Of a stretch of 64,000 nucleotides of DNA, positions 45,344 through 57,340 are shown piece by piece (the first letter of the stretch is position 1; the number at the start of each line of letters is the position of its first letter). The position numbers and the translations under genes are program-made. The DNA comes from Spiroplasma endosymbiont of 'Nebria riversi' (lineage in GTDB: Bacteria; Bacillota_I; Bacilli_A; Mycoplasmatales; Nriv7): the NCBI RefSeq assembly GCF_018831625.1, contig NZ_CP065193.1, forward strand, positions 62,001-126,000, read 5' to 3'. Below the pieces are notes generated by a model. The model was not told the origin of the DNA. It searched no databases and saw only the letters and a program-made list of their open reading frames with translations.

Positions 45344-45405
45344 TTATCCACAACTTAGTCCTAAAAATATCTTATAAATAAGATGCTTTAATTTACTTAT
45401 CCACA
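45344..45405 (+). promoter_or_regulatory. Two perfect DnaA boxes upstream of dnaB-dnaI
   Basis: TTATCCACA occurs at 45344-45352 and again at 45397-45405, same orientation, 53 bases apart, in the gap between mutM and dnaB. Both equal the TTATNCACA consensus. They may let DnaA regulate the primosome operon or act as a minor DnaA-binding cluster. Confidence 0.7.
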
Positions 45406-45416
45406 TAATTCACAAC

Positions 45417-46247
45417 TTATAATTTATTCTGACATTGACAGCAAAAATATGTACCACGACCATTAAGCTTAATTTTTTCAATTATTGAAGAACAAACATA
45501 ACACGCTAATGCTTCTCTTGTATGCACTTTCAATAATTGCTGATATGTCCCTTTAACACCAACATTAGAAGTATAACTAGCAATTGTTGTTCCTTTTAAG
45601 TTAATCGCTTGTGTTAAAATTTGTTTCGCATTATTTAAAATTGCTTTTAAATGCTCGGTTTGTAATTTATTACATCTAGTAACAGGATGAATTTTACTAG
45701 CAAATAATACCTCATCAACATAAATATTTCCTAAACCACTAATAATACTTTGATCTAACAGCATTGTTTTAATAGCTCGGTTCTTATTTTTAAATTTCTT
45801 TTGTAAATAATCAACAGTAGCCCTTGATTCAAAAGGTTCTGGGCCTACTTTGATTAATGGTGCTAATTGTTCATATTCATCCTTTTTTTGCAAATGAAAA
45901 GAACCAAATCTTCTTGTATCATGATATCTTAATTCACAACCATTACTTAATTCTAAAACTAATAAAACATGTTTTCATTCAATATCATCATTAAGATTTT
46001 GATAATAATATTTACCTTCCATTCGTAAATGACTAATTAACACAAAATCTTCTAATTCAAAAATTAAATGTTTTGCTTTTCTTTTTAAATCAAGAATTTT
46101 TTGACCAACAATCAATTTTCGAAATGATACTAAGTCGGGTTGTTTAATTACTGAACTTCAATAAATTCTAATTCCTGTAATAACTTGATTGCAAACAAAA
46201 GGTTGTAAACTGGCACGAACAGTTTCTACTTCTGGTAATTCTGGCAT
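45417..46247 (-). CDS. mutM: Formamidopyrimidine-DNA glycosylase
   Basis: Excises 8-oxoguanine and formamidopyrimidines. 276 residues: catalytic MPELPEVET at the start (Pro2, Glu3), SGLGNIYVDE, and a C-terminal zinc finger with CYVC ... FCCQC. Length is normal. It starts 15 bases after the polA stop after a GGAG site, forming a polA-mutM repair operon. Confidence 0.95.
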
Positions 46248-46261
46248 TAACTTAATCTCCT

Positions 46262-48877
46262 TTATACTTCATATCAATTATTTCCTGTATTAATATCAAC
46301 CGTTAAGGGCACCTGCAATTTTGTTGCTAAATTCATTGCTGAATTAACAATTTTTTTAACAATTTCTAATTCATTTTCATATACTTCAACAATCAACTCA
46401 TCATGAACTTGAGCAACAAGATACGATTTTAAATTATTTTGTTCTAATTGCTGATCAATTTTAATTAGAGCTAATTTAATTATATCAGCTGCTGTTCCTT
46501 GAATCGGAGCATTAATTGCTACGCGTTCTGCTACTTGTTTAGCTACTCAATTCCGATCATTAATTGTTGGAATGTATCGGATCCGATTGAATAAAGTTTT
46601 AACAAATTTATGTTCTTGACAAAATTTAATTGTATTATCCATATAATGACGAATTTCAGGAAAAACAGCAAAATATTGTTCAATAAATTTTTTTGCTTCG
46701 CTAATAGAAATCATTAATTGTTTACTTAAACCAAAATCAGAAATACCATATACAATCCCAAAATTAACAGTTTTCGCAACTCTTCGTTGCTGTTCACTAA
46801 CTTCAGCTTGATTAATAGAAAATATTTTACTAGCAGTTAATGAATGAATATCTTCATTATTTTTAAATGCTTTAATTAATTCTTTAACATTAGCCATATG
46901 TGCTAAAACTTTTAATTCAATTTGCGAGTAATCACTAGATAACACTACTTGTGTGCCAGAATCATTAGGAACAAACACCTTACGAACTAATTTTTGATGA
47001 ACATCATGAATACTAATATTTTGCATATTAGGTTCTTGTGAAGATAACCTTCCTGTTGTTGTATTAGTTTGATTATAAATCGTATGCACCTTACCATCTG
47101 CAAAAATATATTTTTCTAAACCTTTTAAATAAGTTGAATAAGTTTTTTGATATTTACGATATTCCAAAATTTTATCAATAATTGGATGTAATTGTTGCAT
47201 TTGTAATTGGATTAATACTTCTTGTGCCGTACTACCTTTTTGTAAATCAGGTAATTTTAACACATCAAATAATAATTCTTTTAATTGTTTAGGAGAATTA
47301 GGATTAACATCTTGTTGCGCTAAACTATTAATTTCTTCATTTAATTGGGTGACAATTTTTAATACTTCTTTTGTTAACTGTTCTAATTGTTTAATATTAA
47401 CACGAATACCGTGAAACTCCATTTTTGCCAATACAAAAGCACAAGGAAACTCAATATTTTTATACAACTCTAATTGTTGTTGTTGTTCTAATTTCTTACT
47501 AAGAAGCGGTTTTAAATGTAAAATTCATCAAGCTTTTCTAGTAATAAAACCAGCAACTTCTTGTAATTCTCGTACAACTTTTTTTTGATTTTTACCATAA
47601 AACATTTCATCATTCATAAAAGTTTGTTCAGCAAAATAATTAATAACATTATCAATCGTTACTTTCATATTCGCATTTAAAATATAACCTGCTAATTGTA
47701 AATCAAAAGCAATACCTTTAACTTCAATATGATGTCATTTACAACCATTAATAACTTTCTTCAAATCAAAAACATCTTTTAGACATTTTTCATCTTTTAA
47801 AAATGCTAAAAATAATTCATCAGTACTAGCAACAAGATAATCTAAATAAAATGTTCCTTTATCGTTAACAACACCAAAGCCAATAATGTCTGAAGTATAA
47901 TAATTATCACCACTCATTTCAACAAATAACGCATTTTCAACACAATTATAATTAGCATCTCACTTACTTAAAATTTTACCTTGATCTTTATTATTATCTT
48001 GTGAAGGATTATTTGTCTCTAAACGATTAACTAATGACTTCAAATTATATTTTAAATAAAATTCTTTTAAGCGATTTAAATCTCTATTAATTGTTAACGA
48101 AGATAAATCCTTAGGAAAAGGAACATCATATCTTAAAGATGCCATTTCTTTACATAATAAGCCGATATTAGCATTATTCACAATTTTTTCTTTAACCGCT
48201 GTTTTTAATTCCTCTTGGTGCGTAATAATATTTTCTAATGTTCCAAATTGATGTAACAATGATAAAGCAGTTTTCTCGCCAATGCCTTTAATACCTGGAA
48301 GATTATCACTGGCATCACCTTTTAATCCTTTTAAATCAGGTATTTGGTTTGGAGTTATATCTCATCTTGCTTTTAATGAATCAACATTAATAATTTCTAC
48401 TTGTGATAATCCCTGCTTCGGTTTAACAATTACCGTATTAGCAGATAATAACTGTTCTAAATCACCATCCGATGACAAAATTTCAATTTCTCAATTTAAA
48501 TCAATTGCCTTTTTATTAATCGTAGCAATAATATCATCAGCTTCAAAATCAGGATGTTCATATCATTGAATTCCATAAGCATCTAAAAACTCACGAACTA
48601 ATGGTAATTGCTGTAATAATTCTTGTGGGGTTTTAACGCGTTTTTCTTTATAACTAGGTAATATTCCATAACGAAAATTTTTAGGTCCCTCATCAAAAGC
48701 AACCAAAACTAAATCATAATTTTGTTTTAAAATCTTTTCTAACATTGTAATAAAACCTAACAAAGCATTAGTTGGTGTCCCATTATTTGCTCGTAAAGTT
48801 ATGGAATTACTATATGCGGTTGCGTAATATGCCCGAAAAACTAAACCATTACCATCAACTAATAATATTTTCTTCAT
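46262..48877 (-). CDS. polA: DNA polymerase I
   Basis: 871 residues for Okazaki fragment processing and gap filling. The 5' nuclease domain covers about residues 1-290 (LLVDGNGLVFRAYY, DFEADDIIAT, LKGDASDNLPGIKGIG). A degenerate 3'-5' exonuclease-like domain follows in which the usual DxE motif is replaced (FVEMSGDNYY), so proofreading is probably absent as in B. subtilis. The polymerase domain has motifs A (SSDYSQIELKVLAH), B (RRVAKTVNFGIVYG) and C (VHDE). The frame requires many TGA Trp codons. Start after AGGTG. Confidence 0.96.
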
Positions 48878-48941
48878 TAAAAAATTTTCACCTAATCCTA
48901 TTTCATTTCTTAAATTATTATAACAAATAAACTTGTTAAAA

Positions 48942-48972
48942 ATAAAAACAGCAAAATCCTTGCTGTTTTTTT
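48942..48972. terminator. Bidirectional-looking terminator upstream of polA
   Basis: AAAAACAGCAA, loop, TTGCTGTTTTT forms a perfect stem with flanking A/T runs. On the minus strand it ends the lipoprotein-membrane protein transcript just before polA. Confidence 0.85.
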
Positions 48973-48974
48973 AA

Positions 48975-49445
48975 CTATACAGTACTGGCAGACTTATTTT
49001 TCTCTCAAAATTTTCAATTATTAGCAACAATCTCTTTATTTTTCATTCGATAGGCGACTAGTAATAAAAATCCCGCCCCAATCATTAATAGTAAAGAAAT
49101 AACTAATCCAATTGCCATTCTCTCGCCATTATCAGTATTATCAATAATTGTAAAGATAAATGTTAAAAAAGCAATAATTATATAAATACTACCAATTATT
49201 CAAAAGAAAATCCTTCTTTTTAAACCTCAAATATTTGTAATAACAAATGTAAAAAAAGCAATAATAATTAATATATTTCATAATGTTTGAGCAAAATTAC
49301 TAGTTCAAAAATTTAGTTTTAAAACAACAGTATCATAAATAACAAATTTAGACTTAACTAACTCTACAAAACCATAAACAATCATTAAAAAAAATGCTAA
49401 TAAAATTACTATTCGTCCAATTAATGCCCATTTTGTATTTTTCAT
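48975..49445 (-). CDS. Four-helix membrane protein of unknown function
   Basis: 156 residues with four hydrophobic segments (about 8-27, 48-70, 76-95, 109-127) and a charged C-terminus (KFWEKNKSASTV). Its ATG is one base after the stop of the upstream lipoprotein, with GGAG inside that gene's end, so translation is coupled. I recognise no family. A terminator follows. Confidence 0.65.
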
Positions 49446-49446
49446 T

Positions 49447-51414
49447 TTATTTAATCTCCTTATTTCTAAATGCTATAATTTTAAAATTATTGCTAGCAAG
49501 ACTATTGTAATAGTTTTTTGTTTTTCATTTAATTGAATAAACATTATTCATCTTACCTTGGGAAAAACTAATATCATATGATACTTCTAATGAATTATCA
49601 ATATCATTATACTGCATTTTCGTATTAGTAATCCTTCAATAATTACTATCTTGATAAAATCTCCGATATTTCATATTAATAGTGCCATTATTATCATTAA
49701 TAATGCGATCTAAAATTCCGTTTTCGCTTGTTAACAATGTTAACAACTTAGCAACCTCGGTTATACAATTGGGATCATCATCTTCTTTACAAGAGCTAAT
49801 AGTCGTAATAAGAGTGTCCAATACTCCATTCGGTATTAATTCACCTTTTTGAACATTATATCCAAGGATTTCTAATAATGCCACTTTTGCATGCTCGTTG
49901 TCAATTTCAATGGCAGCAAGAATCTTGTTAATCTTTGCTTCTGTTAACACCTCATCTTGAATTACGCCGACTAACTTATTAATTGCGGTTAAAACATCAT
50001 TTAAATTAATATTTGTATCATTAGGAAGGAAATTTAAATATTTTTTAACAGTTCCAAAAATGGGATCTAATATTTCTTTAATTTTAGGAAATGCTTTTGG
50101 GAAAAAATCAATATTTTTACAAAGAAAACTATTAAATCCCACACAAACACCACCGGCTGAAACCACATCAATTAATGGGTAATCAAAAGACCTTAAGAGA
50201 GTTATGAAATTTATGTTAATTTTCTTAACTAATTCATTTAATTGTGGGGTTAATCTAATAATTAATAATAACTTTCGTAAACTTAATCCGCCATCATTTA
50301 AAGAAAATACTTTTGTTAACTTATTTTTTAAATTACTAATTACTGATTGATCAAAACCAACATATATCGCACTTAACTGATCATTAATAGCTTGTTGAAT
50401 TTCTTCAGGAATTTTACTAACTTCGTACCAAATCTTATTGGGATCACCAAAAGGAAGACTAGCATAAATTTTCATTACATAAGAAATAACTGATAAAATT
50501 GGTACTAATAATGAAATAATATTTTTTAAATCTTTAAATCCATTTTGAAAATTTTCTAATATATATTTATTAGTTTTTATTGAAAAATTATTATCATTAA
50601 TATTATCTACTTCAATACCAAATGTTGCCATCATTGTATCATAAGCAGCTTCTACTTCGGCATCATCTTTACTATCATATCCTTTACAAGAACTTTCAGC
50701 TTTTTCTTTCTCTTCATCATTTTCTTTCTTACAACCAATTTGAACAATTATTTTTTTAATTCTTTTTTGTGACCACTGTAGTGCTTCAGCATATGTTACT
50801 TTGCCAACAAAATTATCATTATGTTCAGTAAGATTATTTCGTAATTCAGTAATAATATAAGCATTATAATCATTTCAAAAACTTTCAATATTACTTTTAG
50901 TTAAAAAATTCATAATGGGATCTAAAACGGACCCACTATTAAAAATTTCTTTTAATGTATCAACAGTTAAAGTGTTAAAAATTGAACCATATGTTCGAAT
51001 TTTACCTAAAATATTATTTTGACTAATTAAATTAGCATAGGGTTTTACATATTTATCATTAGAGTTAATAACTTTATTAGCTAGATCTTGCGAAGAAAAA
51101 AACTCTTGATGACGAGGGAATCAATTATTATTATTGGTTTGTCCAAAATACGAATAAGAAATATTTTTAAAAATTAAATTATCAACTTTATTTTCTAAAA
51201 TATCATTAATAACTTTCGAAGCATCTCATTTTTTTTCTCTACTTAATATTAGTGCTTTAGTAATTTCGCCAGTAACTGCCGAAAAATCATTTAATTTAGC
51301 AGCGATGCCTTCATCAATCTTAGTTTGATAACGGAAAGTACAAGCAGCTAAGGTTAAAATTTGAGAAACTGATAATAATAACACTACTCAATATTTCATT
51401 ATTTTTCTTTTCAT
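49447..51414 (-). CDS. Large surface lipoprotein, unknown function
   Basis: 655 residues. The N-terminus is a lipoprotein signal with lipobox LAAC (MKRKIMKYWVVLLLSVSQ, then ILTLAAC). The mature protein is mostly helical and Asn/Lys/Glu-rich, with further Cys pairs near residues 200-215 and in SSCKEDDDPNC. No catalytic motif is visible. The frame needs TGA=Trp. It is coupled to a four-helix membrane protein, so the two may form a surface complex. Similar large lipoproteins are common in spiroplasmas. Confidence 0.65.
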
Positions 51415-51497
51415 AAATTAAACCTCAACTTTTATAAAACAATGCAAGACAATTTTAAACTTTTTTTAAAAAAAAAAGCAAATTCAAATTATGAAAA

Positions 51498-53120
51498 GGT
51501 CGCGTTTAGTTTTCTTAGGTATTGTTTTGAAAAAGTAAAACAATCAGCTAATTATATTATTTAATTACTAAACTAACCCCGCCTTTCTTGTTGTTGTCAT
51601 TTTTATTCATTACCATTTTATCATATTATTGAATTTTTACACAATAAAAATTATTAATTATTATTAAATTTTCACTAATATTTTTACTTACTTAAATCTA
51701 TTATATTTATTTGTTACAGCATTACCTTTATAATTAATTCAACTATCATCATTTTTATTATTATATTTATTTCATAATGAATTTTTATATATTTCTTTTC
51801 TGATTTCTATTTCTGAATTAATATTTTCATTAATGTAATGTAATACATTTAATTTGTTTAAATTTGCCATTCTTAAATGTAATAAGTTATTTAAATTCTT
51901 ATGATTATATATTTTCGCCCCATATCCTAATTGTTGTTTTACCAAATGTGACACATCACTTTCAATGCTACAACCAATATTTCATTCTAAATTTTGATTA
52001 TGAATACCTTGCTTATTATTACTGAAATAATTACTAGCCTTTCTTAAATTTGTTTTAATATCTTTATTTAATTCATTTTTCGCAACATTACGAATGTTTT
52101 TGATTAATTCTTGAGGATTTCCATCCTTATATAATTTAATTCAAATATTTATTGCTACTTTGCGATTTTCAAAAATAATATTAAATGCGGTTTGTTTTAA
52201 TTTTTTAATAGCGTGATAACCATCTAAAATATATCTAACATTACCGAAACTATTGGCAATTTCTCTAATTCAAGTAACCCCGTCGCCACAAACAATTATT
52301 TTGTCATAATTAACATTCACATAATGTTTTTGTAATTCTCTAATTAATAAATCACGATAATCCGTCGTATTTATTCGTTTACCAACTTTTAACATTAGAA
52401 AATGACCTCGTTTATTTTCTAATTCTCTACGAGCATTTTTATAATTTTTTTCTTTATTTCCGGTATGAAAAGTAACCAAACGAATTCTCTGGTCTTGTTT
52501 AACTTTCTGATCTAATGTCGCTAAAAATGTCTCATCTAGTTAAATATATAAATCCTTATTTTTAACATCAATTCTAGTTTTAGTTTCTTTTTCTGCTAGT
52601 TGAAAATATTCAGCAATATCGTATTTATTTAAAATATTTGAAATACTACCTTTTGAAATATAACAATGATTTAGAGCATCTAAAACATCACGATAGCGTT
52701 TACCATCACCCAAAAGACTTAAAACTTTAAATTGAACATCAAAATAAATGCGTTGTTTAGGTAATAAACCAATTTCTTTATCTAATAAACATACATATTC
52801 AAATTTACCTGATTTTTGATTTCAATATTTATATTGGCGTCGTTTAAAAGTAACATCACCAAAAATTGTAATAATTGTTCTTGATGCAAAATGAACTACT
52901 TTATAACCTTGTTTTAAGCGATAATGATATTTATATAAGTATTCATCTAATTTTTCATATTCATTAGCTAATTGTTCACATTTGTTGGTGTACATATTTT
53001 TATGGGTTATAAATAAACTGAATCAATGCTTGTTTTCTAAGGTTTTTACATTATTATTAATTTCTAACATAAAAAATAACCTTTCTTGGTAGAGTAATTT
53101 TAACAAAGTTAAATTTAGTT
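51498..53120 (-). mobile_element. ISLre2 element C
   Basis: Minus-strand copy of element A, with the same 3' end (GGTCGCGTTTAG when read on the plus strand) and the same upstream sequence leading into a divergent propeller gene. The left limit is approximate. Confidence 0.65.
51688..53070 (-). pseudogene. ISLre2 transposase with nonsense codon
   Basis: 461 codons like element A. The Gln of QLDETF is TAA here (near 52540), so translation stops immediately before the first catalytic Asp. Codon 359 is open in this copy, unlike element A. Confidence 0.8.
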
Positions 53121-53311
53121 AACTTATTTTTCTTTTTTAAAGATAAATGTTTTTCTAGAATTAGTATTCAATATTCTGAAAAAATGATAAAAATTCTTAT
53201 TTGATGATTTATAATCAATTTGTAATAATTAGACTCTAAAAATTTAAGGAAGGGTGTTTATTGTTCAACAAATTTATTAATTAGTAAAAATTCATAAAAA
53301 GGATTTAATAA

Positions 53312-54805
53312 ATGAAAAAATTACTTAGTTTATTAAGTACAATAACAACAGCAAGTAGTGGAGTAGCGGTTTTTGTTGCCAATAGTCCTTATCCAACAAA
53401 AGAACAACAAATTAAATTAGAAAAAATAAATTATAAAAGACAAAAACGAAGCAATGATGAAAATAATAAAATAAATAGAACAAAAATTATTATTAAAACA
53501 AATGGAATAATTTATTCTTCAGGTCTTTTTTTTAATGATAAACTTTAATTTGGTTCAGAAGATTATAATGTTTATGAATACAACCCAGCGACAGGCCAAC
53601 AAAAAACTGTTATTAAAACAAATGTTTGAATTGAATCTTCTGGAGTTGTTTTAAATAATAAATTGTATTTTGGTTCAGATGATAATAATGTTTATGAATA
53701 TAATCCGGTAACAGGAAAACAAAAAATTGTTATGACAACAAATGCGCGAACCGCTTCTTCGGGGGCTATTTTAAATAATAAATTATATATTGGTTCATCA
53801 GATAAAAATGTTTATGAATACAGTAATTATGATTTAAATTCTAATTTAGGAAAAATTAGTAATAATTTTGATAATATAATTTTAAGTGAATTAAATTATT
53901 TAAATCCTGATTTAGATATTTCACAATTAGAAATTATTAGCAAAACAAATAATTTAGCTATAGTAAAGATAAAAGATAATTTAAATAATGATAATAATAT
54001 AAAAATACATTATTCAATTGATAATCAACAAAATAAAATTATTAATTTAAATGAATTTCTTAAAAAAGCATTATTTTTTAAATTTCAAGATGAAAATCCA
54101 AATTTAAAATTTAAAGAAATAAAATATATTGATACTAATAATTTAAATTTTTCAAATACTGAAATAACAAAACAAGAAAATTCATTTTTATGATCTAATG
54201 TTCCTAAAAATGTATGTTCTGATAGAGAAATCATAAATAAAACTCCAAATACAAGATCATTTAATGTATCTGCTTGTGAATATAATTCAAAATCAAAATT
54301 AGTATTTCAAATTACAACAGGATTAACTAAAACAAAACAAGAAAATAAATTAAATGGTTGAAACATAAATTCTGATGATGAAATGAAATTAACAGATTTT
54401 ACAAATATAAATAATAAAAATTCTGAAATCATTAATACATTATCAAATTAATTTGATTTATCAAACACAAATAAACAAGAACAAGAAATAATTTTAAGTA
54501 TTTTTAAGGAACACGCTGATAAATTTGAACTTAATCCCAATGAAAAATTAAAAATTACTTATCCAGCAAGAATAATTACATCTAAAGTTATATTAAATTT
54601 AAAACAAAAAATTACAGGAAATATTACTGCCAAAATAATTGATGATAACAATAAAGAACAAATAGTTATATTATCAATTACAGAAGTAATGCAAATTTTA
54701 CAAAAATATAGTTTATTATCCAATGAAATTATTATAGATAAAAACAATGATAACATAACATTTAATGGGAAAGCATTTTTTCATCAGAAAGAGAAGGGCC
54801 AGTAA
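53312..54805 (+). pseudogene. Secreted PQQ-like beta-propeller protein, second copy (three blades)
   Basis: Preceded by AAAAGGATTT. Signal peptide MKKLLSLLSTITTASSGVAV. About three propeller repeats, against six in the copy at 29836, then the same C-terminal domain (YLNPDLDISQLEIISKTNN). TAA at codon 79 (53546-53548) and at codon 380 (54449-54451) break it; a one-base loss near the end also alters the terminal residues. Divergent from ISLre2 element C. Confidence 0.75.
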
Positions 54806-54950
54806 GAACAAATACAGTTACTACTATAGTATAAGGTTTTATAAAAACGATATTAGCTATTTAAAATAATAACTTTAATTGGAACAAGTACAACTATTTT
54901 AGTTGCTTGTGAAAATAAAAATTAAGGAAGTGTAATATAAATAAATTTTA

Positions 54951-54980
54951 GAAGCAACAATTTAATATTGTTGCTTTTTT
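54951..54980 (+). terminator. Hairpin terminator
   Basis: GAAGCAACAAT, short loop, ATTGTTGCTTTTTT forms a stem followed by T residues, downstream of the propeller pseudogene. Confidence 0.75.
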
Positions 54981-55022
54981 ATTTTGTTAAAATAGAAAGG
55001 AGAAAAAATGAAAAGTTGCTTA
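54969..55022 (+). repeat. IS3 left-end remnant
   Basis: TTGTTGCTTTTTTATTTTG and the following AAAGGAGAAAAAATG, then AAAAGTTGCTTAGTTGTT, match the left end and OrfA start at 7440-7500. The remaining IS3 sequence is absent. Confidence 0.7.
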
Positions 55023-55358
55023 GTTGTTCAAAGGTGTTGTTATCGTAAAAAGCCATCTTTCTTTGGGTAGTTACAGTTTTTAAAATATGCTATTTAGCAT
55101 TTCAAAATATGGTTAAGAAATGAACGATGCCAATTCAAAATTGTGGTAGTGCGATTTCACATTAATTTTTTTTAGGGGGGCCACAGAGTGAATTTAAGTT
55201 AATTACTTGGAGACACAGTTAATTGTACTACAGTCCCATTATTTTTTTAATTCGGCTTTAAATTCTAGTTTTTTTCACCAGTTTCATATTACGCCGGCAA
55301 AAGTATCTTTTTAATATTCAAATTTTATTTTAATCTTTTTTATTTTGATATTTTGTTT

Positions 55359-55739
55359 TTATTCTTTTCCAACTTCTGTTCATTTTGTATTTATTTGTAA
55401 TTCGTTAAGTTTTTTAATAATATTAATTTGATTTTGATTAATATAACTTTGAATTCGTCCTTTATTGTCTCATAACTCTTCTACAGGATTTATTGGGTTT
55501 ATTCCTGATTGCTTCTCTATATCATTTAATGAAAATTGCACTTCGGTTTTTCACGCTGGTGCAGGCTTATAAGGGGTTTCATTTTTTCATATTGTAAATT
55601 CCGCTTCTGTTAAGTTAATTTCAGATACTTGATTACTTTTTTTTAATTTAGGTATTATTATTTCATTTGTTTTTTTGGAACATCCAACTATTGGCAATAT
55701 TGTTAATTCTCAAAGAGCAATTATATTTAAAATTTTCAT
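55359..55739 (-). CDS. Viral lipoprotein with a different surface domain (copy 3)
   Basis: 126 residues. The signal (MKILNIIALWELTILPIVGC) matches that of 27238, but the mature part (EAEFTIWKNETPYKPAPAW...) is different in sequence. After the TAA stop the homologous-looking frame continues to about 55250 with another TAA, so the domain may have been longer. Preceded by AAGGGAATTAAAATA. It lies directly downstream of the adsorption gene, as in copy 2. Confidence 0.5.
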
Positions 55740-55925
55740 TATTTTAATTCCCTTATTACTTTATTTTTCAATATATATTATATATATAATACACGAAAAT
55801 CCTTAAAATCATTAGAAAGATGGCAAAACCAATTAAAAATTGAAAAGTATAGTAAAAGGCCGGTACTGTTTTAAAAACCGGAAAAATCGCAGTTGAAAAA
55901 TTAACTGTTGCTTTTGCAATAATTG

Positions 55926-56834
55926 CTAATGGTCGTAAAATCGTAATGATTTGTGATGCCGTCAGCAGTTTAACATTTTGATACTAGCATTCTGAATGGC
56001 ACAACCAATATCGTTAAAAGTAGGTATTCATCGTCCAGAATATTTGCAATTTGCTGGCGGAATTAAATCATCTCATTCTGAATTGGCGGAACCATCAGGG
56101 GTAAAGGTCGTGGAATTTAATACATTAAAGTCATAGATTTTAAAATTGTAGTTAGAGTTGTTTCCTTTATGATAAAGCGGAAATGTTAAGGCAAAAATGT
56201 TACTACCATAACGAATATCAATGTCCATATTAAGGTAATTGATGCTGTTAGCAGTCTTGCTGGTTGGCAAGGTAATCAGTTTATTATCATAGGATTTTAA
56301 AACATTAAAATCAATTTGGTAGATACTATTGTTGTTGTTAATGGCATTATAATTTTCTTGGTGCGTTTTTTTATCAAAAGTAAAAAAATGACTTCTTAGT
56401 AATAATTCTGAATTACCAGTAACATTAATTAAGTATTTTTTTGGATAAAAAGTAATTACCAAGCGATAAAAGAAACCAATTTGAATAAAATAATCTTTGT
56501 TATAGTTGTCTACTCCTTTAAAATAGTTATAATTTATATCTTTTTTGTTGTTTTCTTTTTCGGCAATGAAGAAGCTTAATAATTCTTGTCCCTTAATTAA
56601 TTTGGTTTCATTTTCTTTTTGATTAATTGAAATTACTTGATATTTATTATCTTTTATTTTTCCAATGCAAATTGAATTTTCATATTTTCCTTTATAAACA
56701 AATCGCCTTGGAAACCAAATACCGATTTGTTTATTAAATCACGGAATTTTTGGCGCTTTAATAAGCATTGCGTTTTGTGTTTCTTTTAAAAGATATTTCT
56801 TAGTATTTAAGAAAATGTTTTCAATGTTTTTCAT
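55926..56834 (-). CDS. Hybrid ORF: first viral gene fused in frame to the adsorption protein C-terminal half
   Basis: A 302-codon open frame. Residues 1-107 equal the first viral protein (MKNIENIFLNTKKYLLKETQ ... NYNYFKGV). They continue without a break into the adsorption protein interior (DNYNKDYFIQIGFFYR ... NCKYSGRWIPTFND). The joint lies at TCCTTTAAAAT, short homology between the two parent genes. A 4-base loss near 55977 then shifts the frame, ending at TAG 55926-55928 and removing the membrane anchor. It keeps the first gene's ribosome site. Whether it is expressed is unknown; it may simply be decaying. Confidence 0.6.
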
Positions 56835-56847
56835 AGTAAGTTACCTT

Positions 56848-57340
56848 TCTTATAGATAAACTAAGTTATATTAACTAAGTTAGTTAACTTAGTTTTTTAA
56901 ACACTTATATATCGCAGATTTAAGTGTTTAATAAGCTTTGTTATTAAATTTTGTTTTTTAATTAGATAAATATTTGAATAATTTTAAACTTAAAATACCC
57001 CTATATAGGAATTTCTACACTTTAATATCCGCGCCCTACCCTTGGAACTAATTTAATAGCGTGTATATTTTTAGGAAATCCACCCATTCATTTTTTTATT
57101 GCAAAATGAAACAAATTGCTATAGCTAATAGGGCATTATCTATCAACTGGTAAACTTCTTTTGGTTATGGCGACCACCCACAATTTATCGTGCTTTAATA
57201 CATACCAACATTATTAATTCACTTGTATTTAATTTTCAAAGAACAAAATTTTAACACCTCATAAAATAAAAAGACAATCATTGCTGACTGCCTTAATACT
57301 TATTCAAATCTTTACCTACCTAACAAAAATTTATGCGTCC
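56848..57340 (-). other. Plectrovirus control region (copy 3)
   Basis: Conserved with copies 1 and 2, including the TTAAACACTT/AAGTGTTTAA and ACTAAGTTA/TAACTTAGT palindromes (56862-56932) and the terminator-like hairpin near 57268-57295. No ORF is evident. Confidence 0.55.

Larger units (their letters stand above)
54806..55358. other. Decayed intergenic DNA
   Basis: It includes the old 3' end of the propeller gene, a lipoprotein-signal-like scrap (LIGTSTTILVACENKN, about 54868-54924), a terminator hairpin, an IS3 left-end remnant, and on the minus strand the decayed continuation of the viral lipoprotein. I see no intact gene. Confidence 0.5.
55359..57340 (-). mobile_element. Plectrovirus-like prophage, copy 3, collapsed by deletion
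   Basis: It retains the control region (about 56840-57340), the first viral gene, the C-terminal part of the adsorption gene and a lipoprotein gene. About 4 kb between the first gene and the adsorption gene is missing. The right boundary is the same GCGTCC as in copy 1, followed directly by an IS1595-like fragment. The left boundary is not defined. Confidence 0.8.

Noticed and set aside
45344-45405. DnaA boxes considered as the chromosomal origin
   Set aside because: Only two boxes, no dnaA or dnaN gene adjacent and no AT-rich cluster of boxes, so a regulatory site is more likely.
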